A stretch of DNA of 64,000 nt from Methanomassiliicoccaceae archaeon (GTDB lineage Archaea; Thermoplasmatota; Thermoplasmata; Methanomassiliicoccales; Methanomethylophilaceae), in assembly GCA_034928305.1 (NCBI GenBank), contig JAYFOZ010000001.1:62001-126000 (forward strand). Reading direction: 5' to 3'. Under the pieces are notes generated by a model. It did not search any database, was not told the DNA's origin, and was given only the letters and a program-made list of their open reading frames with translations. Of the stretch, positions 35,402 to 45,731 are shown piece after piece. The first letter of the stretch is position 1. Every line of letters starts with the position of its first letter. The translations under genes and the position numbers were made by a program.

Positions 35402-35636
35402 GCGGTCACACATATTCGCTGTACGTTTAAGATTTATTGCACGCGTTAGTTCTTAATCCGGACCCAGACGTTCATTTCAGTTCATTCTGCAATCGATACG
35501 TAACGGAAAGCGATTGTACGCACGTCAGTTTGTAATATTCTGTTATCTAAAGAAAGAAAACAACCAAAACATGTTACACGCACAATATCAATGACAAAAA
35601 TCACGTCCGTATCGCATTGATCAGGTAGATTTTTTC

Positions 35637-35642
35637 TTTATA
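35637..35642 (+). promoter_or_regulatory. TATA box of the second MscS gene
   Basis: TTTATA centred about 25 bp before ATG 35664, consistent with a leaderless mRNA. The rest of the 262-bp gap (35402-35663) shows nothing else that I recognise. Confidence 0.5.
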
Positions 35643-35663
35643 CGACAAGAACATTGCACTTAT

Positions 35664-37259
35664 ATGAAGTTCAAGACACCGCTTTTCATTCTGGCCGTCC
35701 TATGCGCGGTACTTCTGACGGTTCCGATGTTTGCATCGGAGTCGGAGGCCGCGGACCCGGCCGAGAATGATGTTACGATGTACCTCTACTATGAAGGAAA
35801 CCGAATGGGGGAAGTTCCCAATGTGGACGAACCCATCCCAATAGCCGCGGGCGAAGAAGCAGAGGTTGAGATAAGAATAGAGAACAGGTCCGCTGAAAGA
35901 AGATTCGTAACTATGAACATAATAGGCGTTACGGCAGTGGATTACAAGACGGAAGACCTGCCGACAGCAGTCGAGATACAGTCCAAGGAGTCCAAGACGT
36001 ACGAAGTGACGTTCTTCTCAGACAGATACACGAGGGAGGGCGGAGACTACCTCACCATCCAACTTACGGTCGAAGGTCCCGAAAGCGACAGTCCTGTGCA
36101 TATATCTCAGAACCTGCATTTTACAATCAGTTCCAGCCTTTCTTCCTATGGAAATTATAACAAGATATTGGGAATCATACCCAACACCCTGCCTCGCCCC
36201 CTGGACTCTCCCGAAGCAGCGGCATTGATAACGCTGGCACTTTGGGCGATAATAGCGGCATCGGTGGCCAAGGTCATAGTCCCGGCCATGTTGTACATTC
36301 CGATGAAGGGCAACAGGGAGACCAGAAAGATAGTTACGGGCTCACTTTTCAAACTGATATTTTTAGCGATAATGGTCTATGGCGTGTATGAAAGCCTCAA
36401 GGTCCTCGGGTCCTCGGAGTATGTGATAGATGTCTCGGGCAGGATAGCCGCCATATCCTATGTCGTATTGGGGGCGCTCATCTTCTGGAGAGCTTACGTC
36501 ATTTCGCTGGAACATCTGTTTTCGAAGATGGGGCGCGAGGTGAAACCCGGAGGAGTGGACGATACTCTGATCCCCCTGTTCAGGATGATCGGTCAGATAA
36601 TAATCGTCACTGTGGCCGTCGCATCGATATTCTCATTGATGGGAGCGGACCTCATGGGCATAGTCGCAGGTGCAGGAATCGCGGGACTGGCTATTTCTCT
36701 GGGAGCTCAGAGCATGCTCAGGCAGTTCTTCAGCGGAATAACGTTGCTGACCACCCGCCCCTTCAAAGCGGGCGATTTCGTAAGGATCGACAAATCCATG
36801 GAACTGAAGGTCAAGCAGGTCGGGATAATGACAACATGGTTCAAGAATCCCTGGAACGAGGAGATCATATCGATGCCGAACGACAAGGTGGCGGCAAGCG
36901 AGATCACCAATATGACCGGAGATAACATGTATTACAGATTCAACCTGTTCATCGAGGTGACCCGCGATACAGACCTCGCATCGGCCAAGAGCATCCTGGT
37001 GGATGCGGCGCTGGGCCAGCCCCAGATAATCAAGGACGGCACGGTCATGATGCCGTATGCCCGTGCCACGGAGATAACGGAATCGGGCATAAAACTGAGG
37101 CTGGCCGCATTTGTGTACGACTATGAGGATACATGGGCGGTCGAAGCGGCGGTCAGGGAGCGGGCGCTGGCCGAGTTCAGGGAGAACGGCATAAATATTG
37201 CTTATCAGAAGATAGACGTGAGGGTAAGCATGGAAAACATGATAGATCCCGATATGTGA
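35664..37259 (+). CDS. MscS-family mechanosensitive channel, paralogue
   Basis: 531 aa, same architecture as the channel at 30871: signal-like start (KFKTPLFILAVLCAVLLTVPMFASESEA), an extracytoplasmic domain, ITLALWAIIAASVAKVIVPAM helix, GVDDTLIPLFRMIGQ, MGADLMGIVAGAGIAGLAISLGAQSMLRQFFSGI, TRPFKAGDFVRIDKSMELKVKQVGIMTTWF and ISMPNDKVAASEITN. The beta-domain loop differs from its paralogue (KSMELKVKQV against GTEGTVLKV), so the two may gate differently. The lipid synthesis operon separates the two copies. Confidence 0.88.
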   Translation: MKFKTPLFILAVLCAVLLTVPMFASESEAADPAENDVTMYLYYEGNRMGEVPNVDEPIPIAAGEEAEVEIRIENRSAERRFVTMNIIGVTAVDYKTEDLPTAVEIQSKESKTYEVTFFSDRYTREGGDYLTIQLTVEGPESDSPVHISQNLHFTISSSLSSYGNYNKILGIIPNTLPRPLDSPEAAALITLALWAIIAASVAKVIVPAMLYIPMKGNRETRKIVTGSLFKLIFLAIMVYGVYESLKVLGSSEYVIDVSGRIAAISYVVLGALIFWRAYVISLEHLFSKMGREVKPGGVDDTLIPLFRMIGQIIIVTVAVASIFSLMGADLMGIVAGAGIAGLAISLGAQSMLRQFFSGITLLTTRPFKAGDFVRIDKSMELKVKQVGIMTTWFKNPWNEEIISMPNDKVAASEITNMTGDNMYYRFNLFIEVTRDTDLASAKSILVDAALGQPQIIKDGTVMMPYARATEITESGIKLRLAAFVYDYEDTWAVEAAVRERALAEFRENGINIAYQKIDVRVSMENMIDPDM

Positions 37260-37369
37260 ACTATAAATCAAAACCCACAAACTTCTTACTCATTTTCCAC
37301 ATCATTAAACGTCCCAATCGGAATAAAGTATGTTAATCGCGAACGTGCTCCGATACTCAGAGGAAAGAA

Positions 37370-38831
37370 ATGTACGCCGACGGTAAGCTTTGGATCGCAA
37401 AGGGGGACTCGAGGATCCATCTCCTCCCGAAATATGCCAACAGGCACGGGCTGATAGCAGGTGCGAGCGGCACAGGCAAGACCGTCACGCTGAAAGTCAT
37501 GGCCGAATCGTTCAGTTCGATGGGCGTACCGGTTTTCATGGCCGATATCAAGGGGGACGTCAGCGGCCTTTGCAGGGCCGGGAAAGATAACGAGGGGATG
37601 CAGAAACGCATCGAAAAGCTGGGGGGTCGACGGTTTCAGTTACACAGGATTCCCATGCGAATTCTGGGACATCTATGGGGAGAAAGGCCATCCGGTCAGG
37701 ACGACCATCGACGAGATGGGGCCGGACCTGCTCACCAGGCTGATGGGCCTCTCCGATGTGCAGGAAGACGTTCTCAGAGTAGTTTTCAGGATATGCGAGG
37801 ACGAGGGCTGGGAGCTTGTGGACACGAAGGACCTCAGGGCAGTGTTGGGATTCATTTCGGATAACAGGAAGGAGTACGAGGGCGAGTACGGTCTGATGAG
37901 CGTGCAGTCCCTGGGTGCGATCCAGCGCTCGGTTATGGCGCTCGAGGACATAGGCGGGGATGTGTTCTTCGGCGAGCCCGCTCTCGATATCGACGACTGG
38001 TTCAGAAAGGACAAGGACGGCAGAGGGATCGTCAACATTCTGCACAGCGTGAAGCTGGCACATAATCCTAAATTGTATTCTACATTCATAGTGTGGCTAT
38101 TGAACGATCTTTTCACGACCTTACCGGAGGTCGGAGATCTCGAGAAGCCAAAGCTCGTTTTCTTTTTCGACGAGGCGCATATGCTGTTCGACGATGCGCC
38201 TCCCGTCCTCGTACAAAAGGTGGAGCAGGTAGTCAAACTGATACGTTCCAAGGGAGTAGGCATCTACTTCATATCCCAGAGCCCCTCCGACATTCCTGAC
38301 CAGGTGCTGTCTCAGTTAAGCAACCGCGTGCAGCACGCGCTCCGTGCTTACACTCCAAAAGAACAGAAAGCTGTAAAGGCGGCAGCAGAAACTTTCCGGG
38401 CAAATCCGAAGTTCAAGACCGCGGATGCGATAATGGAGCTCGGCACAGGGGAGGCTCTGGTCTCTTTCCTCGATGAGAAAGGAAGCCCGGGCATGGTGGA
38501 GAGGGCGTTCGTACTGCCTCCCGAATCGTTCCTGGGACAGATCTCCGACGAAGATTACAGGGCGATGATATCCGGCAGCGAATTGGACGAGAAGTACAGG
38601 GAGCGGATCGACGATTATACAGCCTACGAGGCCATAGAAAAGGCCGAAGAAAAGGCCGAGATTAAAAAAGTCAAGGAGGCCGACGCAAAGCAGAAGGTCT
38701 CCCCTAAAAGTACCAATACACGGAAAAGGAAGTCGTATGCCGAGAAGGCCACCGACAGAATGGTCGGCAACGCCGCATCCGCAATAGGGCGCGGCCTGGG
38801 CAACATGCTGTCAAAAAAGCTGTTCCGCTGA
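37370..38831 (+). pseudogene. DUF853/HerA-like ATPase, interrupted by a +1 frameshift
   Basis: AAA+-type P-loop ATPase of the HerA/VirB4-like DUF853 family. The first part has AGASGTGKTVTLKVMAESF (Walker A) and MADIKGDVSGLCR. At the G run 37621-37626 the frame changes: removing one G restores EKLGVDGFSYTGFPCEFWDIYGEKGHPV, which joins the second frame MGPDLLTRLMGLSDVQEDVL and later LVFFFDEAHMLF (Walker B), FISQSPSDIPDQVL and a Lys-rich tail. With the correction the protein would be about 486 aa, the normal size. Either a recent inactivating mutation, a phase-variable tract, or a sequencing error in a homopolymer; the clean coding on both sides favours error or very recent change. Confidence 0.85.
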
Positions 38832-38833
38832 GC

Positions 38834-39064
38834 TTACTGGTACTTCACGCCGTCGTGGTCGAGGACCTCGTTCCAGAGAGCTATGGTCTCCCGGGCCTCT
38901 TCCTCGTCCATTATCTCAATGGCGTATCCGGCATGTACGACCGCCCACTGCCCAACCTCGGCATCGACCATCGCAACGTTCGCCTGTTTGATCACGCCAC
39001 CGAAATCGACATCTGCCGTTTGATCGTTTATCTTAACAATTTTTCCAGGAATCGCAAGGCACAT
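38834..39064 (-). CDS. hypC: hydrogenase maturation chaperone HypC
   Basis: 76 aa. MCLAIPGKIVKIND with the essential Cys2, then ADVDFGGVIKQANVAMVDAEVGQWAVVHAGYAIEIMDEEEA, is the complete HypC pattern. Carries the Fe(CN)2CO group with HypD for [NiFe] hydrogenase assembly, as expected for a hydrogen-dependent methanogen. It follows the NAC gene by 4 nt on the same strand and ends 2 nt from the ATPase gene. Confidence 0.95.
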   Translation of the reverse strand: MCLAIPGKIVKINDQTADVDFGGVIKQANVAMVDAEVGQWAVVHAGYAIEIMDEEEARETIALWNEVLDHDGVKYQ

Positions 39065-39068
39065 ATTC

Positions 39069-39425
39069 TCACTCCGAAACTATCTTTATTATTGCCTCAG
39101 CCGGCTGTCCGTCCGTTGCTTTGAGGGCCTCTACGGCCTTCTCTCTGTTGCATCCGGTCTGCGAAATGACGAGCTCTATGTCTTCCTCGGGTATCTGCGG
39201 TCCGGCAGCCTCCGACGAGGACGTCAGCGGCCTAACTATCTCGGTTCCGGTGATTTGGTAGCTCTTGGAACCGTTCATATCGATGCAGATCACTTGGGCG
39301 TTGGTGATGACCGTCTCGTCGCCCCTGGTCCTGATTATGATCTCGGTAACGTTCGGGACCTCGGACTGGCTGATGCCCATTTTTTTCATCGCCTGCTTCA
39401 TCTGGCGCTGATTTATCTTAGCCAT
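39069..39425 (-). CDS. nac: nascent polypeptide-associated complex protein (archaeal NAC)
   Basis: Ribosome-associated chaperone that binds emerging chains as a homodimer. 118 aa: NAC domain (VPNVTEIIIRTRGDETVITNAQVICIDMNGSKSYQITG) and a C-terminal UBA domain (IPEEDIELVISQTGCNREKAVEALKATDGQPAEAIIKI). Start ATG 39425 gives KINQRQMKQAMKKMGI, the normal N-terminus. Same strand as alaX upstream (25 nt). Confidence 0.94.
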   Translation of the reverse strand: MAKINQRQMKQAMKKMGISQSEVPNVTEIIIRTRGDETVITNAQVICIDMNGSKSYQITGTEIVRPLTSSSEAAGPQIPEEDIELVISQTGCNREKAVEALKATDGQPAEAIIKIVSE

Positions 39426-39450
39426 ATCACCACCTGAACCGTCCGCATGT

Positions 39451-40665
39451 TTAATTAATATTGCTCAAGGAAAGCGATCTCACGATCGCATCTTCCATGG
39501 ATTCGAGAAGGTCCTTCGCCCTATCGGGGTCCGGGATCCCTCCCTGCGCGAAATCCGGTTTTCCGCCTCCGCGCCCTCCGAATTTTCCAAGCACATCGGT
39601 CAGGACCTTTCTGCAGTCGGTTTTGGTCGAACCCGAAGCCACGACTGCCGAAACGGTCTCGCCGTAGGATACGAAGGCCGCCACGCCGCCCTTCGACTTG
39701 ACCTTCTCGGCCGCCTCAGCCATAACGGTCCTGTCGGCTCCGTGGACCATGGCGAAATATACGAATGTTCCATTCACGTCTCTGGGTTCCACGGACGAAA
39801 GCAGAGCCTTGGACGATTCCTTCAGCGAAGCGCGGTTGTTTTCAAGCTCCCTCTTCATGTTAGACACGGCTTTTACTATGTCCTCGGGCTTGCTGTCAGC
39901 GGCCTCCGCGGTCTCCAGACACGTCACTGCAAGTTCCATGGCCGAATCGGCGGCCGCATTTCCGACCCTGAAGTGAACGGCCACGCCGTCCTTTCCGGCC
40001 GAGACCTTTCTGTCGACGAAGATCATGCCCAGCTCCGATGTCTCCATAACATGGATCCCGCTGCAGGCCGAATAATCTATATCTCCTATCGCAACCACCG
40101 AGATCTCCTCTCCTTCGGGTATGCGGTCTAGTTTTATCCTGACCTTGTCTGCGAGGTCAGGGTCGTCCCTGCTCATCATTATCCTCGATACCGTCAGGTT
40201 GTCACGTATGGCGCGGTTGGCGAAAACGACGGCCCTTCGGATGTCCTCCCAGCCGATGTCTTCGTTAACTATCACATACTTGCTTTCAGGCGAGATGAAT
40301 ATTTTCGATATTGTCAGCTCCGGGACCTCTCTTCGGAGGGAACCGAACAGCAAATGTTCCGCGGTGTGCCCCATCATGAGGTCGAAGCGTCTGTCCCAGT
40401 CGACGCTTCCCCATACGTCGTCGCCTACACTGTAACTGTGTCCAGGCACCCTGTGTGCCACGTCCCCGTTCTTGTCGTAGAAGGCCTCTGTGACGCGGGC
40501 ATCGTCCAGCATCCCCGTGTCGCACACCTGTCCTCCGCCCCCCGGATAGAATGCGGTGCGGTCAAGTACGACCAGTTCCCCATCGGTAGACGCCACCCGC
40601 GCCTGGAATTCGAATTGGTATCCGTCGTGCCTGAACAATTCTTCCGTCATATTTCGGTAAAACAA
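39451..40665 (-). CDS. alaX: alanyl-tRNA editing protein AlaX (long, with DHHA1 domain)
   Basis: Hydrolyses wrongly charged Ser- or Gly-tRNA(Ala). 404 aa. RTAFYPGGGGQVCDTG is the AlaRS second-domain start, HTAEHLLFGSLRRE gives HxxxH zinc ligands and CSGIHVMETSELG gives the CxxxH pair. The C-terminal DHHA1 domain has GKFGGRGGGKPDFAQGG, so this is the AlaX-L type, longer than the minimal editing protein. Divergent from the Lrp gene. Confidence 0.92.
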   Translation of the reverse strand: MFYRNMTEELFRHDGYQFEFQARVASTDGELVVLDRTAFYPGGGGQVCDTGMLDDARVTEAFYDKNGDVAHRVPGHSYSVGDDVWGSVDWDRRFDLMMGHTAEHLLFGSLRREVPELTISKIFISPESKYVIVNEDIGWEDIRRAVVFANRAIRDNLTVSRIMMSRDDPDLADKVRIKLDRIPEGEEISVVAIGDIDYSACSGIHVMETSELGMIFVDRKVSAGKDGVAVHFRVGNAAADSAMELAVTCLETAEAADSKPEDIVKAVSNMKRELENNRASLKESSKALLSSVEPRDVNGTFVYFAMVHGADRTVMAEAAEKVKSKGGVAAFVSYGETVSAVVASGSTKTDCRKVLTDVLGKFGGRGGGKPDFAQGGIPDPDRAKDLLESMEDAIVRSLSLSNIN

Positions 40666-40733
40666 GTCCCTATCTAATAAATATACGGAACGGGTTTGTG
40701 CATCGGTGGTGCCGGATGTCGGGACTTCGTGAT

Positions 40734-41183
40734 ATGGATGACTTAGACAAGCGGATTGTAGAGCTCATTTGCACATCGAGCCAGGGTTCCTATAGACAAT
40801 TGGCTAAACAAATAGGCGTCCATCCCACGACGCTGATCCAAAGGGTCAAGAATCTGGAGGCCAAGGGGATCATAAACGGATACCGCGCCAAGATAGATTA
40901 TATGAAACTCGGGTTCGAATATATGGGAATCGTGCACATATATGCCGACAATCTCATTGAAGTTCTCGGGAACCTGAGCAAGGTCCCTCAGGTAGTGGGG
41001 ATATTCGACGTAACTGGAGACAGCGACGCCATCGCATGGGTGGCCTGCATCGACAGAGAGGAGTTTTCCGAGACCGTGAAGCTTATAAACTCGCAGCCCG
41101 GGGTCAAGAAGACCAACACCGCCGTGGTCCTCAGCATCGCCAAGGACCCGTTCGACTTCATACCCGAAATAGTGGATGAATGA
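40734..41183 (+). CDS. Lrp/AsnC-family transcriptional regulator
   Basis: 149 aa from ATG 40734. MDDLDKRIVELICTSSQGSYRQLAKQIGVHPTTLIQRVKNLEAKGIINGYRAKIDY is the winged helix DNA-binding part, then a RAM/AsnC ligand domain (EYMGIVHIYADNLIEVLGNL... GIFDVTGDSDAIAWV... TVKLINSQPGVKKTNTAVVLS). Starts upstream at 40698 are possible but the inner ATG gives the family start. It is divergent from alaX and precedes aspS by 64 nt; what it senses is unknown. Confidence 0.88.
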   Translation: MDDLDKRIVELICTSSQGSYRQLAKQIGVHPTTLIQRVKNLEAKGIINGYRAKIDYMKLGFEYMGIVHIYADNLIEVLGNLSKVPQVVGIFDVTGDSDAIAWVACIDREEFSETVKLINSQPGVKKTNTAVVLSIAKDPFDFIPEIVDE

Positions 41184-41247
41184 GTCAGCGATAATTATTA
41201 TATATTCCTGCGTTTAGCAGACCTCAGTTTATTCGGAGATCAACCAC

Positions 41248-43068
41248 ATGAAGAGAACAAACACCTGCGGAGAGTTAAGGACATCAGACCTGGGAAAAGA
41301 GGTCTGCCTCCAGGGTTGGGTCAGGTTCTCCAGGGACCACGGGGGGGTCGCTTTCATCGACCTTGCCGACAGATACGGGATCACACAGATAGTCTTCGAC
41401 CCCGCAGACCTTCCCTCAGAGACCGACGCGTCCCGTATATCCGACGTGATGAAAAAATTCACTCGTGAGTCTGTGGTCTCCGTTAACGGTGTGGTAAGGG
41501 AGAGGGTGGAAGGCACTGCCGACGCCCGCAACCCGACCGGAGAGATAGAGGTTCTGATATCCGATGCCGAGGTCCTGGGAAAGTCGAAGGTCCCGCCGTT
41601 CGAGGTCGGAGACCAGAAGGAGGGCGTCCTCCCGAACGAGGACGTCAGGATGAAGTACAGGTACCTGGACCTCAGGCGCACCGAGATGATCGGGGCGATG
41701 ACGACCAGAAGCAAATTCATGCACCTTGCCCGTCAGTACCTCGAGTCGAAAGATTTTCTGGAGGTAGAGACTCCGATACTGGCACGTTCCACTCCGGAAG
41801 GGGCCAGAGACTTCATCGTGCCGTCGAGGGTTCATTCGGGCACGTTCTATGCGCTGCCGCAGTCGCCGCAGCTGTTCAAACAGATGCTCATGGTAGGCAG
41901 CATCGACCGTTATTACCAGTTCGCAAGATGCTTCCGCGACGAGGATTCAAGGAAGGACCGCCAGCCGGAGTTCACCCAGCTCGACATGGAGATGTCGTTC
42001 ATCGAAGAGAAGGACATCCAGGATATGATCGAAGGTCTTATCTCGTTCGTCTGGGACGGATTATATGGAAAGAAGCTCGAGGTCCCGTTCCCCCGCATAG
42101 GGTATATGGACGCGATGGAGCGCTTCGGATCAGACAAGCCCGATATGAGGTACGGGCTGGAGTTCGTAAAGCTGACAGATGTCGTGAAAGATGTCCCGTA
42201 TGAGATATTCCAGAGGATCATGAAGTCCGACGGTATCGTGGCCGGGATCAACGTCTCGGCCGAGCTATCCAAAGGAAGGGTCGGCAGGAACGATATCGAC
42301 CGTTACATCAACTATGCTAAGAAGGTCGGCCTCGGAGGACTCACATGGATGAAGATCCAGGACGGGGTCCCCACAAGCAACATAACAAAATACTTCACGC
42401 CCGAGATACTCGAAGGCATAAAGAATGAGATGAAAGCGGAAGAGGGAGACATTCTTTTCCTGGTCGCAGGGCCATGGAAGTCCACTTACGAGGGAGGCGG
42501 CGCCCTGAGAAGGAAGATCGCCGAAGACCTGGACCTGGTGCCCAAGGATGTGTTCCAGTTCTTTTGGCTCGTAGACTGTCCGATGTTCGAAGTGGATCCG
42601 GTTTCGGGAAAGCACGATGCGTTCCACCACCCATTCGTGAAGCCTCTGGGCGACATAGACGAAAAGGCGTGCGGAGGAGCATGTTTCGACATATGCCTGA
42701 ACGGAAACGAGCTCGGCTCCGGATCGCTGAGGATAAACGATCCCGAGATACAGAAGGCGGTTTTCAGGAAATTGGGCAAGTCGGACGAGGACATCGAGGA
42801 AGAATTCGGTTTCTTCGTCGAGGCGCTAAGTTACGGTGCACCTCCTCACGGGGGCATCGCCATCGGGGTAGACAGATTCATTTCAATAATCCTCGGAAAA
42901 GAGACCATACGCGACGTCATCGCGTTCCCGAAGAACAAGAAGGCCGTATCTTTGCTGGATAACTCTCCCGCCAAAGTCCCCGAGGACAAGCTGGAGGAGC
43001 TTCAGATAATGACCCTTTCCATCGACGACCTGGATTTCGAGACGGCGGAAGAAAGCGAAGAGGAGTGA
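41248..43068 (+). CDS. aspS: aspartyl-tRNA synthetase, bacterial type, probably nondiscriminating
   Basis: Charges tRNA(Asp) and probably tRNA(Asn) with Asp. 606 aa, longer than the roughly 430-aa archaeal form because it has the bacterial GAD insertion. Motif 2 [27 protein letters not shown], motif 3 [19 protein letters not shown], and the N-terminal anticodon-binding [14 protein letters not shown]. It carries H31 and G81, the pair reported in bacterial nondiscriminating AspRS. A bacterial-type enzyme in an archaeon points to old gene transfer. The gatB gene on the other strand ends at 43069, so the two stop codons are adjacent with no gap. Confidence 0.94.
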   Translation: MKRTNTCGELRTSDLGKEVCLQGWVRFSRDHGGVAFIDLADRYGITQIVFDPADLPSETDASRISDVMKKFTRESVVSVNGVVRERVEGTADARNPTGEIEVLISDAEVLGKSKVPPFEVGDQKEGVLPNEDVRMKYRYLDLRRTEMIGAMTTRSKFMHLARQYLESKDFLEVETPILARSTPEGARDFIVPSRVHSGTFYALPQSPQLFKQMLMVGSIDRYYQFARCFRDEDSRKDRQPEFTQLDMEMSFIEEKDIQDMIEGLISFVWDGLYGKKLEVPFPRIGYMDAMERFGSDKPDMRYGLEFVKLTDVVKDVPYEIFQRIMKSDGIVAGINVSAELSKGRVGRNDIDRYINYAKKVGLGGLTWMKIQDGVPTSNITKYFTPEILEGIKNEMKAEEGDILFLVAGPWKSTYEGGGALRRKIAEDLDLVPKDVFQFFWLVDCPMFEVDPVSGKHDAFHHPFVKPLGDIDEKACGGACFDICLNGNELGSGSLRINDPEIQKAVFRKLGKSDEDIEEEFGFFVEALSYGAPPHGGIAIGVDRFISIILGKETIRDVIAFPKNKKAVSLLDNSPAKVPEDKLEELQIMTLSIDDLDFETAEESEEE

Positions 43069-44409
43069 TCAGAGTCTTTCTTCGATCAACCTCTTCGTAG
43101 CATCCACGATGTCTGCTGATGAGCATGCTCCGCCCGTCTGCTTCATGACGTGGCCGATCACGCGGTTGGCGGCCTTCTCGTTCTTTCGGTAGTCTTCTAT
43201 CACCGACGGGTTGACGTCGAGATATTCGCCGATCATCGAGTCAAGGTCGGATGAACCACTTCTCACTTCATCGGTGTCCGTGCCGGTAAGGAATGCTCTG
43301 ATCCGGATGTTGCATTCGGTGTCGGTAATCTCCCCGGCCCTGAATTTACCGACCAAAGATATCACTTCGGCCGTATCTCCTCCGCCGCGTGCCTCGAAGG
43401 CCTTCCACCCTGCGCTTACCGCACCCGAGGTCCACATCCTGGCGGTTTCCGCGTCTGTGGCGGCGGCAAGTTCTTCGAACAGATGTGCCAGTTCCACCGA
43501 CGTCGATACGAACTGCTTGGCTGTTCTCTCGTCGATCCCGTATTCTTTCGAAATGCGCAATGTCATGTTCTGCGGGCTTTCTTTGATCTTCAATCTTTCG
43601 GCAAGTTCCTTCACGTTGAATATGCCCAGGTCAGGCTCGTCGATGTACCCGTAGTCGGCCTCCAACTCCTTTTTCCTGACGGAGATCGTGACGCCGCGCT
43701 CCTCGTCGAAGCGTCTGGTCTCACGGACCACTTTACCTCCTGCTTTCAGGAGCTTCGTCTGCCTGACCAGCTCGTAAGTGAGGGCCCTCTCGACATTCTT
43801 CAGTCCCGTGACGTTCTTTACTTCGCATCTCTCGATGCCCACGGAAATGTTGCAGTCGCAGCGGATGCTGCGCTCTCCGTCGTCCGGGATATCGATGGTG
43901 TGGCGTATGTCGCGGATCAGCTGACCGAGGAACTCCCTGGCCTCTGCAGGCGTGGACAGGTCGGGCTCCGTAACTATTTCCGCCAGCGGAATTCCTGAGC
44001 GGTTGTAATCTATGAGCGAGGAGAGGTCTCCGACCCTCTTTATTTTTCCCGGGTCCTCTTCGATATGGATACGGGTGATGCGGATCGGTTTCTTGCCGTT
44101 TAGATAATACATGCCCTTTTCGCCCAGAGGGCGGTCGTACTGCGTGATCTGGAAGTTCTTCACGTTGTCAGGATAGAAGTATATCTTCCTGGCGAACCAC
44201 GTGGTGTCGCGGACGGTGCACCCGAGCATCTTGGCGAGCAATATCCCGTATTCTATCGCCTTCCCGTTCATCATGGGCCTCGCGCCCGGAAATCCCAGGC
44301 ACACGGGGCAGACGTGCGTGTTGGGCGCCGGAGCATCGGTCGTAGGGCACGGGCAGAAAAGCTTCGATTTCGTAGGAAGCTGTACGTGGACCTCCAAACC
44401 GATCTTCAT
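43069..44409 (-). CDS. gatB: Asp/Glu-tRNA(Asn/Gln) amidotransferase subunit B
   Basis: tRNA-binding and kinase-like subunit of GatCAB, which converts Asp-tRNA(Asn) to Asn-tRNA(Asn). 446 aa: GLEVHVQLPTKSKLFCPC, HVCPVCLGFPGARP, KNFQITQYDRPLGEKG, IRITRIHIEEDPGK and a C-terminal YqeY-like tail. Overlaps gatA by 4 nt; order on the minus strand is gatC-gatA-gatB. GatDE, which archaea use for Gln, is not in the window. Confidence 0.94.
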   Translation of the reverse strand: MKIGLEVHVQLPTKSKLFCPCPTTDAPAPNTHVCPVCLGFPGARPMMNGKAIEYGILLAKMLGCTVRDTTWFARKIYFYPDNVKNFQITQYDRPLGEKGMYYLNGKKPIRITRIHIEEDPGKIKRVGDLSSLIDYNRSGIPLAEIVTEPDLSTPAEAREFLGQLIRDIRHTIDIPDDGERSIRCDCNISVGIERCEVKNVTGLKNVERALTYELVRQTKLLKAGGKVVRETRRFDEERGVTISVRKKELEADYGYIDEPDLGIFNVKELAERLKIKESPQNMTLRISKEYGIDERTAKQFVSTSVELAHLFEELAAATDAETARMWTSGAVSAGWKAFEARGGGDTAEVISLVGKFRAGEITDTECNIRIRAFLTGTDTDEVRSGSSDLDSMIGEYLDVNPSVIEDYRKNEKAANRVIGHVMKQTGGACSSADIVDATKRLIEERL

Positions 44410-45731
44410 ATCGAAACCTCCGGTCTGACAGATTCAAAGTTCTTCTCCCACTCTTCGGCGGCCGAGAACAGCACGCCCTCGTCCCATTGGTCCGCAACGA
44501 ACTGCATCCCTATGGGCATCCCGTCCCGGTCGTACCCGCAGGGTACCGATGCGTGAGGCATCCCCGCAATGTTGGGCGGTCCGGTGAGTATGTCCGCCTT
44601 GTATGATTCCAGCGGGGTCATTTTCGATATGTCCGAGAATTTGGGGGATACGAAAGGCATCGTAGGTGTAAGTACGGCATCGCATTCGCCGAGGACGGAA
44701 CGGTACTCCTCGATTATCGATTGGCGCACCATGCGGGCCTTGGAGTAATAGCGGTCCCTGAAACCTACCATTCGGGTAAAGGTTCCCAGGAGTATCCTGC
44801 GTTTGGCTTCCTGTCCGAAATACTGCGAACGGAACGATGTGAAGTAATCATCGAACTTTAGCGAAAGGTCGCCCTCCTGATGTCCGTACCTCATCCCGCA
44901 GTAACGTGCCAGGTTTGTAGAGGCTTCGGATGTCGCTATTACATAATAGGCAGGAATGGCGTATTTCAAAGAGGGCATCTCTACGGTAGCGACGTCCACG
45001 CCCATGCTTTTCAATGTTTCCAATCCGTTGATGAAGGCCGTTCTGACGTCTTCGGATACGCCCTCCGTAGCGTCCTTCGGTACTGCAACGGACTTCAGCT
45101 TCCTGCGGGCGCCCATATCGGGCTGCATACAGGATGTCGGGTCCTTGGGGTCCGATCCCGCCATTATGCCGATGTATTTTCCAAGGTCGGACGCTTTTGC
45201 AGAAATAATGCCTATCTTGTCAAGTGAATTGCCGTAATCCAGCAGACCGTACCTGGAAACCCTTCCGTATGTGGGCACCATGCCGTAAACGCCGCAGAAG
45301 CTCGCAGGGCAGCATATGGACCCGCCAGTGGAAACGCCTATCGCAACATGGCCCTCCATAACGGCCGCCGCGCATGCAGCGCCACCGGAAGAACCGCCGC
45401 AGGACCTTTCGGGGCCGTAAGGGTTCCTGGGAACGCCGAACGCCGAGTTGGTCGAGAAAGTACCGAAGCCGAACTCGTCCATGTTGGTCTTACCTACGAG
45501 CATTCCTCCGGCCTCCCTCATCCTGGCTATCGAGGTGGCATCGAACGGCGGGCGGTAGCCCTCCAGTATCTTGGACCCCGAACAGGTCTCCATGTCTTTT
45601 GAGGTCAGGTTGTCCTTGGCGGAGAAAAGGAATTTAGCTTCGCCGACCTCCGTGTCGGAGGTAATGGTTCTGAACATCTGATATTTTTCGTTGATCTTCG
45701 AAAGTGAAGATAAAATCGACGTGGCGCTCAT
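44406..45731 (-). CDS. gatA: amidotransferase subunit A
   Basis: Glutaminase/amidase subunit of GatCAB, 441 aa. Amidase signature: FLFSAKDNLTSKDMETCSGS (catalytic Lys), VGKTNMDEFGFGTFSTNSAFG, and GGSSGGAACAAAVMEGHVAIGVSTGGSICCPASFCG with the cis-Ser and nucleophile Ser. Overlaps gatC and gatB by 4 nt each, so the three subunits are made together. Confidence 0.94.
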   Translation of the reverse strand: MSATSILSSLSKINEKYQMFRTITSDTEVGEAKFLFSAKDNLTSKDMETCSGSKILEGYRPPFDATSIARMREAGGMLVGKTNMDEFGFGTFSTNSAFGVPRNPYGPERSCGGSSGGAACAAAVMEGHVAIGVSTGGSICCPASFCGVYGMVPTYGRVSRYGLLDYGNSLDKIGIISAKASDLGKYIGIMAGSDPKDPTSCMQPDMGARRKLKSVAVPKDATEGVSEDVRTAFINGLETLKSMGVDVATVEMPSLKYAIPAYYVIATSEASTNLARYCGMRYGHQEGDLSLKFDDYFTSFRSQYFGQEAKRRILLGTFTRMVGFRDRYYSKARMVRQSIIEEYRSVLGECDAVLTPTMPFVSPKFSDISKMTPLESYKADILTGPPNIAGMPHASVPCGYDRDGMPIGMQFVADQWDEGVLFSAAEEWEKNFESVRPEVSI

